Source of the DNA: Tetraselmis striata | Taxonomy: Eukaryota; Chlorophyta; Chlorodendrophyceae; Chlorodendrales; Chlorodendraceae | NCBI GenBank assembly: GCA_006384855.1 | Contig: VCJN01001689.1 | Span: forward strand, 1-64,000 | Direction: 5' to 3' | Length of the DNA stretch: 64,000 bases | Shown here: positions 37,537 to 48,788 of the stretch, piece by piece | Position numbering within the stretch: the first letter of the stretch is position 1 | Layout of the letters: each line of letters starts with the position of its first letter | Position numbers and translations under genes: made by a program | Notes under the pieces: model-generated | What the model was told of the DNA's origin: nothing | The model's database searches: none | What the model saw: the letters and a program-made list of their open reading frames with translations, nothing else

Positions 37537-38511
37537 TCACGTGCTCTTCAGCCACTTGTGCCTAAGCGCCCTCGCTGGGCTTGGCCGTTTCTTTGGGTCG
37601 AGGGTCAGCAGGCTCTGGACCAGCTCCTGCGCTTCCGGCTCCACCAGCTCCCACATTGGATCGTCGTAGTGCACCTCGCCATCGCGGATTTTGTATATCA
37701 GGCTTTTGAGGTCGTTTGCCACGAAGGCGTCGTCGCCAGACAGCAGCTTGTACAGCAGTACGCCTACGGACCAAACGTCGCACGCGGTGCCGTACTTTGG
37801 GCCGTCCTCGGCCACAACCTCCGGCGCAACGTAGGTCGGTGTGCCGCAAGGCCGAGTAAAGTGCCTCTTGGTCGGTGTGAGCTGGTCGGCAAATCCAAAA
37901 TCCACGATCTTGATTCTCGTGTGGTCCTCCGCGCTGGCGAGCATCACGTTGCCAGGCTTAATATCTCGGTGAGCAATTCCCAGGCTCGACAGGTACTCCA
38001 GAGCCTCCAGCAGCTGGACTACCACCATGCGCGCGTCATCTTCGGCGTAAGAGCCCCGTTCCCGAATGGCCGTTCCTAGATCCACGCCACGCACCAGTTC
38101 CGTCACGATATGGAGCTTATCTCCGAGCGTAAAGTGCTCGCGGTAGCGGACGATGCTGGGGTGGTCTATTTGCCGGAGAAGCTCTATCTCCCTGAGTTGC
38201 AGCTCTCTGTTGGCGGCGCCGCCCACGACCTTGCAGGCCCACTCTTTGCCCGTAGAGATGTCGACGGCAGAGTAGACGGTGCCGTATGTTCCGGTTCCCA
38301 GGATGCAACCGAGACGGTAGCGTCGTGAAGCAGGCAAGTCCAGGGACCTTCGGAGCAGCGGGCTGACTGCTAGCTTTGGTGTTCCTTTGGCGGTTTCGAA
38401 CGACCACCGGCGACTCCTGCTTTCCCGCCGGGACATCGGGATGTCGGCGGCACTAACCGGCGAATCCTGTGGCGGCAATTCGGCCTGACCCCAGGGTGCT
38501 GCCATTATCAC
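37537..38511 (-). CDS. Ser/Thr protein kinase, CAMK-like, single exon
   Basis: One uninterrupted frame of 324 residues. The kinase domain spans about 65-321: glycine loop GTGTYG (72-77), ATP-binding Lys94 in WACKVV, HRDIKPGN (181-188) with catalytic Asp183, DFG (204-206), TYVAPE (226-231), D245 in CDVWSVG and R309 in KKRP. The layout and the short insert-free C-lobe fit the CAMK/CDPK kinase side of the tree. No calmodulin-binding tail, EF hand or other domain follows, so it is a bare kinase. The first 60 residues are Ser/Arg-rich and probably disordered, and a second Met (26) could also be the start. Unlike the intron-rich neighbours it has no intron, so it may be a retrocopy or a naturally compact gene. 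Confidence 0.85.
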   Translation of the reverse strand: MIMAAPWGQAELPPQDSPVSAADIPMSRRESRSRRWSFETAKGTPKLAVSPLLRRSLDLPASRRYRLGCILGTGTYGTVYSAVDISTGKEWACKVVGGAANRELQLREIELLRQIDHPSIVRYREHFTLGDKLHIVTELVRGVDLGTAIRERGSYAEDDARMVVVQLLEALEYLSSLGIAHRDIKPGNVMLASAEDHTRIKIVDFGFADQLTPTKRHFTRPCGTPTYVAPEVVAEDGPKYGTACDVWSVGVLLYKLLSGDDAFVANDLKSLIYKIRDGEVHYDDPMWELVEPEAQELVQSLLTLDPKKRPSPARALRHKWLKST

Positions 38512-39985
38512 CGTGATGTCTACTAGTTAGCCGGCGAGTGTGTCGACAGCTGTGTGGTAGGCAGGAGTGGCCGACCTCCGGTGTGTACTCCTTGGTGAGA
38601 TGTACGTGTAGCCTATAGCGCTGACCAGTGACCAATTGAGTAAATGTGCGATTGTGAAATTGCAGCAAAATATGGCGACGGTATCTAAGCTGCCGCCCAT
38701 TTATACTAATCCTTAGCCGCCGTACCAGTAAGGATTACCCTGCTGCTCGGGCGGTACTCGGTAGTCGCACTAATATACAGCGAGTATCCCCCTCTGAATA
38801 TGTACTGCTCGAATACCGGAGGTTTATTCTCGTCGGGCATTTTGTTGATGAGCAGTCGTCGCTCGTCCAGGAGAGCAATAAAGCGGCAGGCGGTGGCAGG
38901 GGCGGACAGCAGCACCTCGGCAGTGGTAGCGAACCAGCAATTACACCAGTAATCATCATTTAAATTGGATCCTTATCTCCAGTCGCTGGGCTATCATAAA
39001 GAGCGCATCAGCTCTTGCCGCCAGCATTTGCGAGTACCAAGGATTACCAGAACTTGAACCATACTGACCAGAACAGAGTAATGCTCTAGCTAGAATTTCT
39101 GTTTTGCCTGCTACTTGTACACAATAGCGGCTATGTATCTCCGAGTGATACCAGTTTTTGTTCTCTATCAGGTACCGCCGGGTACCTGAACGGGTACCTG
39201 GTGGTACAGACCTGCTGCGCGATATGTCGCCGAGCAGCGCGCCGAGCTCGCAATCTCGATCATTGATTCGATGCGAAATGGCCAAAATTGTCGGAACCGG
39301 GTCTGATGCCACCGTGCGATATAATGCAAGGTCAGAGTAGATTGGAGATCCCATATCACCAGCCGGAGATCTCATCGCCCGGTTGTTGCTCCCAGTACCC
39401 GTACTCGCACTGGAGTGTATTAAATCAAGGCGGCGGCGCGCGCGGCCATCCATATCAGTTTCAACACGCAATCCAGACTGGTTTTGCCAAGAGCGCGGAT
39501 GCTGATTTACGCAGGAAAGCGCCATTTTATGGCCAGGAAGGTTCAGCGAAAGGGGGAGAGAATGTTGGGGAGGAGGAGCCCGAAGGGCGGAGGCGGAAAC
39601 GGGAGGGTGCTGCCGAAGGCAGCGAGCTAAAAGATGGCAGACGACCTGCTGGTGGCTGTCATAAGTAGCTCCCCGGCCGGAAGCGCAGGGCTCGCGGGCA
39701 ATGGGGCAGCCAGTACTGGAAACCCCATGGTACCGGTTACTTATTTAACCGGTTGAAGCCACTAACAAACCTTACTGGTCGCACTAGGACAGTTAAATTG
39801 TTAGGAAACCAAATTAACCAGTTTTGCCAGTTTACACGCGGTTCGTCTACGACTGGGCGCGTGGGCACACGGCACGTGTGCCGACCAGACGAAGGCGGCT
39901 TGAGTTGTAGAAGGGGTCTTGCGCCGAGAGGTCAAGAACCTCGATATAGAGGCGCAGGCGCATAATATAGACGCGGACGGGAGAT
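38512..39985. other. intergenic, one uncharacterised 189-codon frame
   Basis: Upstream of the single-exon kinase. A 189-codon frame on the minus strand (38,956-39,525) and a 126-codon plus-strand frame (39,288-39,668) overlap. Neither has a known motif and they exclude each other, so I do not call either a gene. Confidence 0.35.
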
Positions 39986-39989
39986 GTCG

Positions 39990-41358
39990 ATGGGAGATGA
40001 AGCGAACCGGCTGGCCGGCATCAAGTCGGCACGGGACGACAAGAAACGCGCGGAGGTGCTGGAGCGGAAGCGTAGGCAGAGCGCGCCGCATGTGGTGGGA
40101 TTGCTGCCCCTGTCGTCGGTGAGCACGCCCACCTCGCCCCGGCCTAGTCGGCAGTGTTCAGGGTCACGCATATAATGGTCGCCCCATCCAGTGTTGTTGA
40201 GTTTGAATAACATAAGTATGACAGAGTTGTAAGCGGAGGTGGTATAAGGCAGAAGCGCCATCCATGGCTTAACTGTGCATTAATAATCGCCGAGCCGACA
40301 AAACATCAACATATTTATTTAGAGCGGGAGGAGAGGGGCAGTGCTCTGCGCCCCCTCTCTGGCTAGGTACCGACCGCCACTAGCCAACAGTTCAACCGGC
40401 AGTGCTCATCGTGTGCAACCCATGTGGGTCCGCAGGACCCGGACTGCCAGGCGGTATGGGACCTCATCATCCAGAGTGTCAACACAGGCGAGCGCAAGGC
40501 GGACGAGCACGCTGGGCGCAAGGTGGACGCAGCGCTGCTGCCAGCTACACGCGGTGTGTGGCGTGTACTATGCAGTGTATATATATTGTGGGTCCAAGGG
40601 AGGAGAGGGGGCAGACCCATGCAGTGGCGAGCGTGGCGCGCATGGCTGATGCTGTGACTACTCGGCATGAGGGAGGAGGGCATGGACCTGGAGCTGGAGG
40701 ACGCCAACCACGCTTTACGCATGCGCACATTTGCCATCCCCGCACGCAAGGCTCACATGACACTGCTGCCCCCGCCCAACGATCGCAGCATAAGCTCCCT
40801 ACTCCCCCCTCCCCCCTCCCCCCTCCTCCTCCCCCGACCCGTCTCCCCATTTCCATCCACATCTTTCTCTGAGCACTGTGGGTTGTGGTGGTGATTAGGG
40901 GGGGGGGGGGGGGGGGATCTTGGCAGGCAGCATCATGCGCTGACTAGCTACTGCTTGGCATGCATGCGCATGATCCTTTTGAACTAGTGGAGTTGCTCAA
41001 GGCTGCGGACGTGGTCTTACTGGCGCTGCCTGGTGCGCTGGCGGCCCCCACTAGCGATGCCATAGCTGGCCTAAGCAAGAGGAGGAACCTGCGACTGAGC
41101 TCTATCCCTTTACCCACTCTCCTCTACTCTGCCCCGCCTTTCTCCCTACTTTCTTACCTTCCCCGCTGCTCCTCCTCCTCGCGCAACTGCATCCGACGAG
41201 GAGGCGGTTTGCCGAGAGGGGCAGCAAGCGCTAAAGCTGCCGAGCCACCTGGGCGTCACTAGCTGCATCGGCCTCGCCTGCGGCGCAGAGGGCGGCAACA
41301 TGAAGGCTCGCTCGGCCCCCAAGAAGGCTGCGGAGGGCGCACTGCGGTCCCACGTGAG
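39990..41358 (+). pseudogene. TSR1 second copy, exons 3-7 (broken)
   Basis: Homologous in exons and introns to 29,070-30,430 of TSR1, in the same order. It begins inside exon 3; exons 1 and 2 and the promoter are absent. The AG acceptors of exons 5 and 6 are changed (TGCAG to TGAGG, CGCAG to CGCAT), and exon 3 has one extra codon. Intron homopolymers at 40898-40916 and 41360-41372 are conserved in place but differ in length from the intact gene. It was once a copy of a host gene and is now non-functional. Confidence 0.88.
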
Positions 41359-41466
41359 CCCCCCCCCCCCCTCCTTCTTTCTTCCCCCTTTCCCCCCAAA
41401 TACCGGTTGCATGCCCCCCAAATATATGCATCAAATGCCATGCAGAAAGACTGTCAGTGCCCCCCA

Positions 41467-41484
41467 CACACACACACACACTCA

Positions 41485-41531
<47 letters not shown>
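41467..41531. repeat. (CA)n microsatellite
   Basis: An AC-rich run with two small interruptions lies between the forward exon 7 copy and the inverted part of the TSR1 copy, close to an inversion breakpoint. Confidence 0.9.
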
Positions 41532-41535
<4 letters not shown>

Positions 41536-41579
41536 CGAATCGGCATGGCCAACCTCCTTGCATCCCCACACAGTGTGGC

Positions 41580-43635
41580 TCTTCATAGCGGAGGACCGAA
41601 CGGGTAGGAGCAGTCAGGGAAAACACCGACGAGGAAAGGGGTGAGGGGGCGAAGGTGGGGACATGCGTGGGGGTGGAGGGGTCGGCCGGGGCGATGGTGA
41701 GGGCCGGGGTGCCGGGGGGACCTGACGCGGGCCTCCACATCATACGGCGTGTCGATCTCATCCGGATAATCGATCATCATCGATCCGGACGACCGATCAT
41801 CATCGTCCACGGCGCGCTGCAACTTGAGGGACGCCAGCGCATCACGCTTCTGCGCCTCTGTCTCCTCCTCATCCGCCACCTACAGTCATCCGCTCCGTCC
41901 CATCGTCCTCATCCTCCAGCTCTTCCTCCTCCTCCCCCTCCCCCTCCTCCTTGCATGAACCCTGCCGATGCACGGCCGCCATGGCACACAAGTCCCGCGC
42001 CAGCGCCACGCTCAGTATGGAGGCAGCCTCCATGCGATGTCGTCCTTAAGGTGGGAATATCATCAACAGTTTTTACGATCACAAAATACATGCATAATGG
42101 AACAAAGTTGTGAGAGACAATACATACACTAACACCCTACATTCTGCCTCACCTGTCCGTCCATGGCAGCGTCTCCCTCCTTGTCCTTCCCATCCGCCTC
42201 CTCGCCGCCGTTGTCGTAGTCCGGGATCCATGCCGCCTGGTACTCCGACGTGCCCTTGGGCAGCCGCCGCTTGCGTTGGCACTTCTGGTTGGCGGCCTCT
42301 GCCTGCGCGTCACATGCCAGGACAACTAGATCGTTAGGCCGGAGCGGCAGGCGGCTCACAAAGCTCGGCCGCACAAAGCATGGCACCCACACAGACAGCT
42401 CCCTCGCATGGTGAGTGGCTGCTCTAAATTGGAACTTCAACAGTCATAAACAGCGCGGCCGCGCGCAGGCGCACCTCTTGCAGCTCCTCCTCCGTGGGCC
42501 ACGTCTGCTCCCCCTCCAGCGGATTGGGATATTCTCGCGGTCCAGGCTGTCGCGTGCCGCTGGGTCCGCCACCGCCACCATGCATGTGGACGCATCCGTA
42601 TCCATCGCGCCCGCACCGACTGGGCGGCCCCGGGCCCCGTGTGCCAGCTCGGCAATAGTCTCAATCTTCTCTAGCTGGAAGTCTCCAGCACCTGCAGTGC
42701 CCATCCGTTTCACCGACAGGTCAGGCGCGCATGCAACAAGGAGGTGAGGGGGAGAAGGAAGGGGAGAAGGAGGGGGGGGGGGGGTGTCACAGCTTTGAGC
42801 GCTGCCGATTGGACAGGAATGGAAATACTTACAATAAAAGCAAAGCGGCAGTATTGTATCAGGAATCATGCAATTGTTTGTTGCTAGGTATATTTGGGGC
42901 ACAACAATACAACCCCTGTCCTATATTGGTGCTTAGCACATCAAGCATATATTGTGCTTCCGTGTAGGGGGCGAATATGCACATGTAGATATTCAAAAAG
43001 ATGAATAGGTGTGTAAAGCGCCAAAACAGACAAATATTAAACTCCAGGGAATTTGGGGTTGTGGGGGATATCGTGGGACGAGTTACAATTAATAAGCGCC
43101 TTGTAATCTCAGCCATGTTGTGTTGCTGCGGCCTTATCTGCCTAGGATGTGGATGTTCTGGTTGGCGGAGACTCGGAGAGGCCGGCGCAGCGAATGTAGG
43201 CAGACAAAACGACAGTGCCTTCGTCCGCCAGCGAGTACTGCGCGCCCTCCACCAGCAGCACCGGCCGGTGGAAAGGGGGGTGGAAAGGGGGGTGGGGGGG
43301 AACGGAGGGGGGCTTAGCTGTGCATTCATGCTTTCTGTTTGGTTTATCTCTCATGTTATCACTGTCCTTTTGAAGTTCATTATGTAGGGTCATGTAAGCT
43401 ACAACATTTCGTCTCTTTCGGCAGGATTTTAGCTATGGCGGCAAGATTTCATATGTCTTGGGATTTTAACCCTGGGCAACTATCACCATACACACAAGGC
43501 ATGCACATTCATCATCTAGTCGTTCGAACAGTATCTCTACCTACGGTGGCCATGTACCATGGGCACATGATATGTGGCTTTACAAGGGTCGTTAGGCTTT
43601 CTTCCTCAGATGTAGAGCCAGGGGCATGCAACCGG
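41580..43635 (-). pseudogene. TSR1 second copy, exons 8-11, inverted
   Basis: This block matches about 30,465-32,595 of TSR1 in reverse orientation: exon 11 at about 41,728-42,030, exon 10 at about 42,155-42,303, exon 9 at about 42,477-42,695 and the second half of exon 8 at about 43,145-43,270. The first half of exon 8 with its acceptor is missing. Exon 8 also has an extra 8-base piece (GAGTCTCC duplicated context), and its GT donor has become GC. Acidic exon 11 is changed in length. An 18-base stretch containing ACCGGTTGCATGCCCC flanks the block in inverted orientation (about 41,402-41,418 and 43,618-43,634). Confidence 0.88.
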
Positions 43636-44430
43636 TATGTTTGCTATGCTGCTGGAGACTCCACAGTAGGGGGATATGTTGTCGAACGGGGAGGAGGGGA
43701 GACCTATTCGGACCGGCATGCACTACCGCTAGCGACTCCGCGAGAGCAACAAGGGGGCGGGCTGCTGCGCAACTGCGCAGGTAGGCGGGTGGTGGGAGGT
43801 GTAAATTGGAATCGGGGAAGCATTTAATATGGGTTTGGTTATACTACACGGGGCCGTAGATATAGTCCGGCGAAGGCAAAGTACTACTACTGGTACGGGC
43901 GGCAGGCAGGTAGGGGGGCGCGGGGCCAAGGGACTGCACAGAAGTATATGAAGTATGAAGTGGGAAGGACGAAGTGGGCGTGCTGGGGCTGCCGTGCATG
44001 GGGCCGCCGCCAGCTGCAGCACGGTGTCAGTAGTACAGCGCGTCGTTTTCTGTTTGCCCCGCCCGGGAGAGGACTGGCAACAGTGAAACCCTTGCGCGTG
44101 AAACCCCATACGGGTACAATAAATGGACTTTTCCAGCGATCTACTAAATAATAATTTGCGGAGTTGAATTCCTTATATCAGTGCGCTTGCATATGCGCAA
44201 TAAAATGATAACTAAATCTTCCCTAAAAAATTCTGGAAGGTTGCCAGCAAAAAGAGAGATATATGCCTGAAACCAAGGGTCAAGTAGGCCAAGCGCGGGG
44301 GAGATCTCATTCAGGGTTCTTGTCTCATGCTCTTGGAAGCCCTCGCATCCTTCACACATTATGTGTTAAGAATTGTTGTTTGGTTGAAGGCATAGAAAAT
44401 GGGCATCTTGAACCCCGAATCCCAAACTCG
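43636..44430. other. foreign insert at the right inversion border
   Basis: This 0.8 kb has no counterpart in TSR1. It includes a short copy of the repeat R terminus (about 44,055-44,095) and, at about 44,231-44,300, a piece matching the 3' untranslated end of the LINE family found at 47.4 and 55.9 kb (GGTTGCCAGCAAAAAGAGAG). No gene is recognised. Confidence 0.6.
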
Positions 44431-45935
44431 ATGGCAAACTACCGCGCGACACACCGCCAGCTTGCAATAGCCATTCAATACCATAGGTATTGCCATAGCT
44501 CTACTGCTGCTGAAAGCCTTCTAATTGGTAGAGGGGCCGCCCGGATAACCCGTGAGCCCGTCATTTGTTGCAGCGTTCCCATGTTGTAACGTTGTCGCTC
44601 ATCCACGCATGTTTGACAAGTACCGCGGGTTCAAGAGTTTCCGCATCAGCCCGTGGGACCCCAAGGAGTCACTTCCACAAGAGGATGCGCGCGTGTTTGC
44701 TTTTGAGAACTTCACGCGCGCGCACCGTCGCGCAACAAATGCTCAACGCAGCGCTGCGGCTGGAGCAGACCCCAATGGCGAGCATCCCTCTTCTTCATGA
44801 TGTTGCCGCCGCATATTTTTAATGATGTGACTACTAGATAATGGTTGCAAGCAGGAAAAAGGGACTGCCGTGTGTGTATGCATTAATTAATTTAGTTTTC
44901 TTTGTAGGGTTTAAGGGTATCTGAAAATGCAAAATACGAGAACATCCGGATGCAAGGATTTTGTCAGGGTTTGGCATTTTCTTGTCCACTATTGACATGT
45001 TATATTGGGCGTATACGGCTTGCATATACAGATTCATAGGTTTCTTAGGGGTTAAACGGTTTCCGGGGTCATTTGAAAACACTGTATATATAATTGTAGC
45101 TTTGTAGGTTTATATTCAAGGGTTTTGGTCCCTGCCCTAATCTTTACAGTTCAATGCATACGGGTACGGGGACATCATGCGGGCGGGACTTGGTGTCTAA
45201 AGTATGTTGCTTCTTGTTGTGCTGCCGCAGGCATTGAGACAGGGACGTATTTGCGCAAACATGTGGGCGGCGTGCCGGCAGAGGTGGCGGTTAGCGTGTT
45301 AAAACGGCTGGCGGAGACGCTGGAGGGTGGCCGGCCGCCGCTGGTCGCGGTGGGGCTTATGCAACACGAGTGCAAGCTCACAGTGATGCACTTCTTAGTG
45401 GAAAGGCCAAGGGCTACACAGATCATGTTGCAAGGAGGAGCTGATCTTTTGCACCGGTAACCCCTCGCCCTTGCTCGCCCCATTTACCCCCATTCCTTTG
45501 AGTTCTTGCGCCTCCAACAACCCGTAGCGCATACTGCATATACCATTGTACGCAGTGAACAAATGAGCTTTATTCCCACGGAAACGGCATCATCGCGACT
45601 ATGGCTATGAAACAGTGCGAACTGCAGCTACTTGCAATATTCATGAGTAAGTGTGCGTAGGTGTTTTAGTTTCCCGGGCGCCGCTAGCAAGGCTCCAAAG
45701 CCGTTCCGTACGTGCGTCGTTGGTATCCACAGACTTTCACATATCACCCGTGGTGCGTACTGTGTCCATACTCCGCAAATATGTGTTAATGTCACTGCTG
45801 TTAATAACTTATTATGCCAAGCAGTTGACCGCGTGCCCCCGCAAGGAAAGCCTCAGAGGCATGTGTGGCCTTGTAAAGCCGCGTAGAGGACCGACAGTAC
45901 GCATTACATTGCGGTTTTCAGGACCTTGGTAGGGG
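44431..45935 (+). pseudogene. TSR1 second copy, exons 12-13 and start of intron 13
   Basis: Matches 32,608-34,090 of TSR1 in forward orientation: exon 12 copy at about 44,611-44,777 and exon 13 copy at about 45,231-45,459. The exon 12 acceptor CGCAG has become CGCATG. The exon 13 copy changes frame near its end, so the final 20 codons differ from the intact gene. Intron 12 is well conserved, which points to a fairly recent duplication. Confidence 0.88.
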
Positions 45936-45942
45936 TTTTTTT

Positions 45943-46118
45943 CGCCCCGGGACATGAGTGGCACCAGTGAAACCCTTGCAACGTCTCTACGACGGCCGTT
46001 TAGGCAGCAATCCAGTTACGGAAAGACTTGGGTAGGCGACGCTCCGTTTTAGTCATCAAGCAAATTGCCGAAACATTCTGCAAGACTAATTAGAGGCCAG
46101 TGACGGAATTTTCAACAC
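45943..46118 (+). repeat. repeat R, about 180 bp, left copy
   Basis: It starts CCCCGGGACATGAGTGGCAC and runs through ACGACGGCCGTTTAGGCAGC to GGAATTTTCAACACT. It is present inverted at 63,330-63,508 with about 90% or more identity by eye. A T run precedes it and an A run follows the right copy, which lengthens the inverted pairing. It sits at the border where the copied TSR1 intron stops matching the original. Confidence 0.85.
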
Positions 46119-46189
46119 TATTGGATCACCTTCTAAAACATTGCCATGAAAATACCCGGCACTGACCACAAAAGGTCCGCCCTACTCGT

Positions 46190-47352
46190 TTGGGCGTCGG
46201 TTCATTCGAGAAATGCGAGTTGGGGCAAGCCCCAGCCCGCGGAGCAAAGCATTTCGGGAGTCCGATAGATGTGCAACCAAGAAGGCAATGTGAGGGAGAG
46301 CTCGCGACGCCATAGCTCGAAAATTTTCCCATTCCCAGTAAAATCCAGGGCGCCGTGAAGGGAGGGGGGGACCCCGCCCTGAATAAAGGCAGTTAAGTCC
46401 TCATGTGTTGACGCAAGAACCCGACTACTTATAAAATCTCTGAACTCCGGAACTAACAGCCAAAAATTATGACTTTGACACCCCCACCCCGGGCACTCCA
46501 CCAACATATGTTCGATAGTCTCAAATTCACCTCCGCCACATGCGTGGCAGTGTTCCAGGAACCGTTCTGGCATGGCATGAATCCGGGTTAATCGGCGGGA
46601 AGTGGGGAATACTTGGGTGCATAGCTGTATCATAATGTGCAGCCCGGCCACAACCCCCGCGGGGACACCCACACCGTACTGTGGCAACGGGTTTGACGCA
46701 TATGACGCCTGGACCTATATACCCAAGGTGTTATTGCGTGCAAACGATGCCGACGATTTGTAACGCGCCCACACCGATGCCTTTACTAGTTTAGCGGCAT
46801 TGCGCGCGGCTAGTGACCTCCACTCAAGTGGAAGGTGTGCCCCCTCAGCTAGCCCTACGTTCGCCCTAGCTAGTCGATCTAATCACCGCACAGTCCCCGA
46901 CGTCCATATGTGTTAGGGCGCGCCCGACTTGGATGATATACTAAATGGGTTATACATGTACTCAGGTCGGATGCTTACTTTAAGGAACGCCCGAGCCCGT
47001 GCCGCTCAGCGGCCGTAGCCCCTATGGGCGCAATAATCCGATTCCCGCATCATCGGTGCAGTGGCCACCCCAGGGGAGTTTATGCCCACCCCAATGAGGC
47101 ACCGCAAGCACTGATTGAGTACGGTTTATAATTTATTTGCGCCGCTAGTTCTATCCATGCCCCATACTTTACACCCGCAAGGTAAGTTAAAACCGGCAGC
47201 ACACAGGTTTTAAAGACAGACACACGCACATTAATAGGAATTATGTCCCGTCCACCGACTAATATGAAGCAACTTGACAGTTAAATCAGCGATGCGTCGA
47301 TTTTCAGAAAATTTTAAAAGAACAGATTCTAGCGACCATATCACTGGCCTAC
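46190..47352 (-). mobile_element. LINE (non-LTR retrotransposon) relic, RT C-terminal part
   Basis: Read on the minus strand, the region around 47,230-47,120 encodes VRVSVFKTCVLPVLTYLAG, the segment after reverse transcriptase where LINE proteins have a V-x-P-x-L-x-Y box. At 46,202-46,687 a 161-codon frame carries CHACGGGEFETIEHMLVECP, the zf-RVT C-x2-C-x8-H-x4-C knuckle near the end of many LINE polyproteins. Only the C-terminal third is present. The stretch between the two parts is not open in one frame, so the copy is truncated and degraded. Confidence 0.65.
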
Positions 47353-47696
47353 AATTCCAGTACTATTAATTACATCCGGGCTTTCACAAAAGCGCACTAC
47401 AAACAAAACTAACAGCAACTATAAAAGGTTGCCAGCAAAAGAGAGACATAAGCACGAAACCAAGGTCGAGCAGGAGGCCAGGGAGCCAAGAACCAAGAAG
47501 GAGCCAAGGGAACAGCGAAGTTGCTTAGCTGCCAGGAAACAAAGGGACCCCCGCCCCGGGGTAGGCTATTAGCCGCGGCGAGGACGCTTGCAGCCAATGA
47601 CCCGGGTCATAGCAACACATGCCGACGAGCGACGCGACGCAGGCGCAAGAGCACCATCACCTGCCGCACGCGCGGCCGCGACCCCGCCACGTCGCG
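47353..47696 (-). mobile_element. 5'-truncated LINE 3' end with 11-bp target duplication
   Basis: Matches 55,930-56,250 closely, in the same minus orientation. It covers the last codons of the LINE protein (ending RPRRA-like) and its 3' untranslated region (AAAGAGAGACATAAGC on the plus strand). CACTGGCCTAC occurs on both sides, at 47,342-47,352 and 47,697-47,707, as expected from target-primed insertion. The left target copy lies in or next to the older LINE relic. Confidence 0.75.
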
Positions 47697-47707
47697 CACT
47701 GGCCTAC

Positions 47708-48178
47708 GTCACTATGTATTCGTTACATGGGAGTCATCATCGCCCGGGCACGGTACCGCCCGCCACTGTCTCGGCTGTGGCGGATGGCGGTCCGGCAGAT
47801 CGGCTCCGACATAGCCCACCAGGAAGAGGTACTCCCGTAGCCCCGACCACTGCTTGTATCCGGCCTCGCCCTTCTGCAACGCGTCCTCCGCGCACAGCTG
47901 CGGCAACAGCGCCGGCCACATGCTGCAGTTCAGGCCGTCCTTGCTCTTTCGAGCATCACCATCTAGCCGACCAGGCGGGGACGATCTGCTCGACGCGCTT
48001 GACCAGCACCCGCCCCTCGCCCCTCCGCCGTACCGGAGTCGGGGCGAAACTGCCCCATTTCCTTTCGTAGCTTGTCTTGCAGATTGCCCTTCTTCCCGTG
48101 TTGACTGTCCGCCTTATTTCTTACTTCCAGTAGTCGCAGATATCCGCGGCATCCGCTGCGTGCATCAGCGCCGAGATC
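47708..48178 (-). other. coding-like minus-strand sequence next to the LTR element
   Basis: A 69-codon minus-strand frame at 47,712-47,921 has strongly protein-like content (WPALLPQLCAEDALQKGEAG). A shorter one abuts the LTR element at about 48,120-48,175 (ALMHAADAADICDYWK). On the other side of the LTR element, about 54,700-54,786, another minus-strand coding-like stretch begins (MAGIDEVPATEG). They might be parts of something older than the LTR insertion, but I recognise no family. Confidence 0.35.
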
Positions 48179-48183
48179 TACTC

Positions 48184-48562
48184 TGTTAGGACTACACCTA
48201 ACCCTGCACTATACCCACATAAACACTTATTTCATATTATTATCATTTCCTATATCATATCACTACCTGCCGTACTTCTGTAAGTCGTACTGTAACATGT
48301 ACGCATACCATTAACCATTATCAATCCCAATCACCAATGCTACTACTAACAGTCCCCGATGCTGCTACTGACATTCCCCGATGCTATATCTCCACAATGA
48401 CCAAGACTGACCGCTGAACTGCTCTGCCGCTGCTCTGCCTCTGTGCTGCCGACTGCCGATAAATAGTTGGACCAGCTGGTGATTCTGTAACATTCGATAC
48501 TGTTTCCTAACAACCTTTGCCTTCTTGCCTCTAATTGCATTAGGGCATTACTATACCTCACA
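48184..48562 (+). repeat. 5' LTR
   Basis: 379 bases, begins TGTTAGGACTACACC and ends ACCTCACA. It has short internal repeats of a CTGACATTCCCCGATGCT type, a GATAAATAG that could be a TATA-like box, and a run of TACTG/GTACTG motifs. Confidence 0.9.
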
Positions 48563-48788
48563 TTGGTTTCGCGAGTCCTGGTCGCCCCCCCCCGCGCTTC
48601 TCAGCTTATGCCCGTATCAACCCGCAGCCAAGCTACCGCTCTCCCTGCTCAACCTTCTACCATGACTCAACCTATGGATATAGATCGATCCGGTCTCTCG
48701 TGCTGTCCAAGCTGAGCTCTCCAAGTTCGCCATCCGCGCCCCTACCAACGACATCCCTGCCGATCGGCGCATCTCTGACCGTCGTGAC

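Noticed and set aside
38956-39525. 189-codon minus-strand frame
   Set aside because: No motif, no splice partners, overlapping plus-strand frame of similar quality, and no copy elsewhere in the window; kept only as a remark.
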